A program made the position numbers and the translations under genes. This document shows, piece by piece, positions 59,539 through 64,000 of a stretch of DNA of 64,000 bases (positions are counted from its first letter, which is position 1; each line of letters begins with the position of its first letter). Location of the stretch: positions 65,566,884 through 65,630,883 of the forward strand of contig NC_083338.1 of the NCBI RefSeq assembly GCF_019175385.1, in the 5' to 3' direction. The notes under the pieces are model-generated. The model saw only the letters and a list, made by a program, of their open reading frames with translations, ran no database searches and was not told where the DNA came from. This DNA is from Lycium barbarum (Eukaryota; Streptophyta; Magnoliopsida; Solanales; Solanaceae).

Positions 59539-61020
59539 ATACCTTTGTTGTTTAACTAATATGTCACTTGCTTGTTTTCCTTTGATTCCCCCGTTTCTAC
59601 CTTCAAGAGAAGTCGCATGAACATTAGCCAATCGGTTACTTAAATGTGCCTACTATTTCTAGGAAAATTTGGGCAGCATTTCCTTTGTTTATACAACTTT
59701 TCCCACATTTTATATCAACTCCCAAACATTCGTAACAACGTTCACAACATAATAGACAGCATTCATCATCCATCTATATTATTCACATTTCACAATTTCA
59801 CTTTAGTTTCCCCATAATCATGGTCATAATTCACTATTACGTTCTTTCACGTATAATAATAATTTCCATGTTCTAAAGGTCATTCATAATCTACTTACAA
59901 TCACAACATATTCATATTCATGATTCATTTCAAACTACTATTCAACAATAGCACTATTCCCACATTTATGACCCATTTTCTATATCCTTCAACAATTCAA
60001 GTGTTTCAACTTCTCAATATCTGAAACATCATGAGAACATCATAAACCTACCTCAAATATTGTAGGAACAAGGCTTGAGTAGCAATACTTTTCTTGCACC
60101 AAAAACACTAACTCACTTCCTTTGAAATTTCTTGTCTTAGATGACTTTAATGGGTTTCACAATCTTGATTCTTGTTGGTGGATGTATTTGATCATGGATT
60201 TCCTTTGGTTTCTTGTATATGATGTTGGTGGAACCTTCTAGATGTCTTGAGAGATGAAGAAGTGTGTGACAATGAAATAAATGAAGTGGGATCACATATA
60301 TAAAATCAGAACTTGTTCAGTTCGTCGGGACTTCCACGGACACTTCCACGGTCCGTGGAATATTATATGGTCCGTGGATATGGTCGTGGTTAACCACTGG
60401 CCAATCATCTTTTCTGCTGGGTATTCCACGGAACAATATACGGTCCGTGGAAAGTTTCACGGGTCGTGAAACACGGTCGTGAAAGAAGCTGTCCGCGTCG
60501 TTCCGTTCAGTAAAAAGGTCATAACTCCTGATCCCGATATCGTGTGAAGGCCCACGATCCATGGTCGGAAATCTCTATCAATTATCTACAACTTTCGATC
60601 TTAGTGTTGTTCCAAATTCCAAACTTATAATGGCGTTTTGGCCCCTCCAAGTCAGATCATCCGAAAATGTTTCCTTAAATCACCCTTTTGGATGGCTTAT
60701 GCCCATATTTGGCTTATGGGTCCTTCCTAGGACTTTCTCAACTTTCCATGTACTACTCTTATATCTCTTCATATGTCCTTTATAAAACCTTACCAAACAA
60801 TCCTTAACACAAAAATTAACGGAACCTTTTATAAACCTCACTTATGCTCCACTTGTCCTTATCGATTCTTATTTCATCAATTCATATAACTTCAAGATCT
60901 TAACGTAAGCATTCCAAAACCACTAATCATCCGTCTTTAAATCTTAAGATCTTCCTATTGTCCTTAAGCTCGCGTTGGTTCATTCACTATGCGACGACAT
61001 GAAACTTTCGAGGTGTAACA
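59539..61020 (-). mobile_element. Right LTR of element B, inner part
   Basis: Continues the B LTR after element C, matching 34877-36355. It has the 17-bp TTCCACGGTCCGTGGAA palindrome near 60344-60360 and ends GTGTAACA at 61020, followed by D DNA. Confidence 0.92.
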
Positions 61021-63889
61021 TCTGCAGAGTCGCGTCTAGTAGAGTGTTTATGGTCTGTTGCGCGTTACATTTATAAATAGGAGGCTACAAGGCATTTAGG
61101 ATGGTTACTCTTCTTTCATATCTAAGATCGTCCAATAGAGCCAAGCTATAGGAAATGAGATTCCTTATACTAACTCTTGATTTCAGTAGAAGAACGGTAT
61201 CGACAGAAGAAAGTGATTGATGATATTGGAAGTTACAGAGGTAAGTTACTTTGTTGAGGCTAGGTTATCAGAATATGTATTTATATGATAATGAATTGGT
61301 TGTCATAGAGGTAAGTCAGTGTTCGTACAACAGAAGAGTTGATTAAATGTATCTCTTGATGATAAGTTCAGTTATAAGTTTGTGAACTAAACAAATTGAA
61401 TGAATCAGTATAAAGGTAAGCAACGACACGAAAGATGTATGGTATGACGAGTAAGGTAAGAATATTGAGGTATGATAGAAATGTAAAATTGAAGAATGAA
61501 AGGGAACGTAAATAGGAAGGTATAACAGGGCAGATCGCTAAAGGATCAGGTACATCTCGAGGTGTGATTTATGAGGTAAGTTCGACATCTTTGAACTTTT
61601 ACTTGAAATTGGGAGCCCTGTGTGGCTAAGATATGGCGTATGTATACATTAGCCCTGTGAGGCATTGTTCGTATTTGTTGCGTGCAGGTTTTGGATAGTA
61701 AGAAATATAGAGGAAACTCTGCCGAAATTTTCCTAGAATTTAAAGTAGATAAGATATAAGCTTGTAATATGTCCTAACGGGGAAAGATATTGTGTAAAAA
61801 GTAATGGCAGGACGGGATTAAGTTAGGAGTATCATTGACGACTACAAGAGATGAGTTAAATGCAGTTGAATTGATAGTAATGGTAACTATAAGATCGACA
61901 TTGATATGGTAAAGAGAAATAGTAAGAGTAAATTAGGGAGATTGGTAGTACTAAAACATGACATAGAAGAGAAAGGGTAGCTCCAATAGAGTGTGATACT
62001 GAAGTATTGATTGGATGGATAAGCACAGGTAAAATACGACAAGTCTATTAGCAAAATAAAGTAACAACATGACTGAGACAGAGGTACAAAATACGAAGGG
62101 TTATAACGAATGTGAATACATTGGTAAGACAACTTATGTGGTAAGTGTAATAGGGCTGATCAGAAAGAGTAATAGGTTAAGTATGCTTACTTCACGAGGT
62201 TTATTCTATTTTATAAACAGGATTGCGAATGGGATCAAGAAGTGGCACTCTATAGAGTTGATTATGATCAGGATATAACGAGAACGTAGCAAGAACTGTA
62301 ATACAAAGTAAGTAAAGTATAGCGAGGAAACGACTAAAGAGGTGACATGTTTTACATGAATTAAGAGTGAATGCAAGTGTGAAACCAATAAGCAAGCCAT
62401 GGGGCAGTAGATAAGGAAACTTATAAGACCTTGTTAGGGGAAAGTCCAGTATAAAGGTTTCGCCATGACAGAAATGATAGCAAGCAAAAGGAAAAAGGAA
62501 GCCAACTCGAAAAAGAAATTAGAGCATAGTGGTATGGCAAAGTAGTAGCAGTTTGTGATTTATATAATCGAGATCATGAGTGATATCTATGGTTGGATGT
62601 AAAAGACCAAGACTACAGAAAGACGAATAAAGAAATAGAATGATTGTTAGGAAAAGGATCAGCATAATAAGGATGATAGGGGATGATCAGAATGAACATA
62701 ATAAGTTTTGGAAGCGAAGGATGGATTGTATAGAAGTAATATATTCTAAAGGACAAGGCGGTACTGAGTTATGAATAGGGTTCCTTGTGCGAGGAATGAA
62801 GGATTGATTATAAAACGGGAGATAATATGATAAATTGAGGAGGAAAGAATGTAAAGGAATAAGTGTGGGTACAGAAAGAAAAGGAAATATGCGAAGTATG
62901 CGCGCTTAAGAAGTAGTCATATTATGATAGAAGGAAGATGCATCTCCTACGAATATCCTATACCAAGACAGAACGAGTAAAGTATATAAAGGAATAAGTT
63001 GGAAAGAAAAATGTGGCCATGAGTTATGAGTTTACTGTATAACGATAAAGCAATAAAGCAAGGCTATTATCAACGACAAATACGATATGATTATGATTGG
63101 TTTTAAAATCAATGTTGAGTGCAACACAAGAGTAAAATAGTATGAGGCATAAGGGGTATTAGTTGCACATAAGACTTTTATCCTTGAAAATAAAGATGGC
63201 GGGTTTAAGGGAAAACGCATTTACGATTACTATAAGTCGATTACGGGAAAGAGAGGAATAACTCGAGATGGGAAGAAAAGGGAAATATGACGTTATAAGT
63301 GAACTCTGAGTATCGAAGAATGGGATAAGTGACATTACATGGATGATACTAATAGCTAGACATACTACTATTTCGAGTATCCCTATGGGACAGAAATTAT
63401 TAATTGGAGCGGATGTAGACATTGACTCATAATTAACGGTTGAGTTAAGTAAAATACATCCTTGTTTGGATTGCTATATTGGTTGTATTACTTGATCACA
63501 AAACTGCAAGAGGAGTATGTTAAGACTTCACACATGAATTACTGTAGCTATAAATTATGGGGAATGGCATGAATATGATGCAGTATAAAAAGGGAATTGA
63601 GGAAAGGGATACCTGAATTCAAGATTGGGAGAATGGTATAAGCAAGACCCTTGAGGGGGGGAGCGAGTAAGGAAAATACAAGTGTAGAGATTGAAACGAT
63701 GAATCCTAAGATGTTACAGATAGACGCTAAAACAAAAAGTGAGAGTTATGCAGAAATGGGTCTAATAGCTAGTAAATAAATGAACAAGAATCTAGCGGGT
63801 ATCTGAGACTGCACTAAAAATCATTCGGGAAGACATTGAACAACATGACATTGGGAGAAAATAATTCAAGGAACATTGTAAAGGATAGC
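61021..63889 (+). mobile_element. Internal region of element D, non-coding
   Basis: 61021-61140 continues the D leader and lines up with the leaders of A, B and C. A TACTAAC at 61168-61174 and TTTCAG at 61181-61186 precede GTAAGT at 61241. There is no gag start. By 61650-61720 the sequence shows TAGCCCTGTGAGGC and GAAACTCTGCCGAAATTTT, which in A, B and C lie just before the polypurine tract. From 61740 to 63889 there is no coding motif, only short accidental frames. So D carries leader and 3' spacer blocks without the polyprotein, as expected of a non-autonomous element with unrelated filler. Confidence 0.7.
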
Positions 63890-64000
63890 TGTCACGACCC
63901 AACCCCGTAGGCCATGACTAGTGCCCGATCTGGGCACTCAAACGCATTCTAGTATATGGCAGAAGCCGACAAGGCTTTATTTCAAATTTAGCTAATTTTT
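63890..64000 (-). mobile_element. Start of an E3-like LTR, cut by the window end
   Basis: TGTCACGACCCAACCCCGTAGGCC is the reverse complement of the terminal segment of E3 near 49118. The left flank is ATAGC (63885-63889). There is no primer site to the left, so this is a new insertion in D rather than D's own LTR. Confidence 0.75.

Overview
This window is plant nuclear DNA made almost entirely of LTR retrotransposons. I see no host gene, tRNA or rRNA. The coding remains are Ty3/gypsy polyproteins of two lineages: Tekay/Del-like chromoviruses (gag with a zinc knuckle, protease, reverse transcriptase, RNase H, integrase, chromodomain-like tail, tRNA-iMet primer site) and TAT/Retand-like elements (dual RNase H, antisense extra ORF). 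The long LTRs look like those I associate with Solanaceae, but that placement is an impression, not something shown here.

Layout. 1-669 is a broken integrase fragment fused to a truncated LTR (670-1269). Element A (670-11665, minus) has a decayed gag-pol at 1476-6228 and a right LTR split by solo LTR E1 (7745-10580, TSD GTCTC). A sits in TAT1 (11666-about 17199, plus), which keeps protease tail, RT, two RNase H domains, integrase and an antisense ORF. Then follow a truncated A-type LTR (to 19214), element F (partial LTR and 3' internal end, 19215-22086), LTR G (22087-about 25041, plus, with a large tandem duplication) and TAT2 (gag-protease, minus, 25042-27082). 27083-31059 is unassigned AT-rich DNA with microsatellites.

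From 31060 to the end there is a five-deep nest. Element D (5' LTR 31060-33542, plus) was hit in its leader by B (33581-61020, minus). C (42848-59533, minus; TSD CTTAC) landed in B's right LTR. Solo LTR E2 (45653-52121; TSD CAAGG) landed at the 3' end of C's pol, and solo LTR E3 (45961-49118; TSD AGAAG) landed inside E2. D's internal region resumes at 61021-63889 and has no recognisable polyprotein, so D looks non-autonomous. Another LTR starts at 63890 and leaves the window.

All gag-pol copies have stops or frameshifts, so none looks autonomous. The most interesting signals are non-coding and shared between LTR families: U3 palindromes whose arms change symmetrically, two stem-loops with compensatory changes, a CAG/GTA donor-like site beside one stem-loop, and an acceptor-like TTTCAG before gag. 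The last two suggest a spliced leader.
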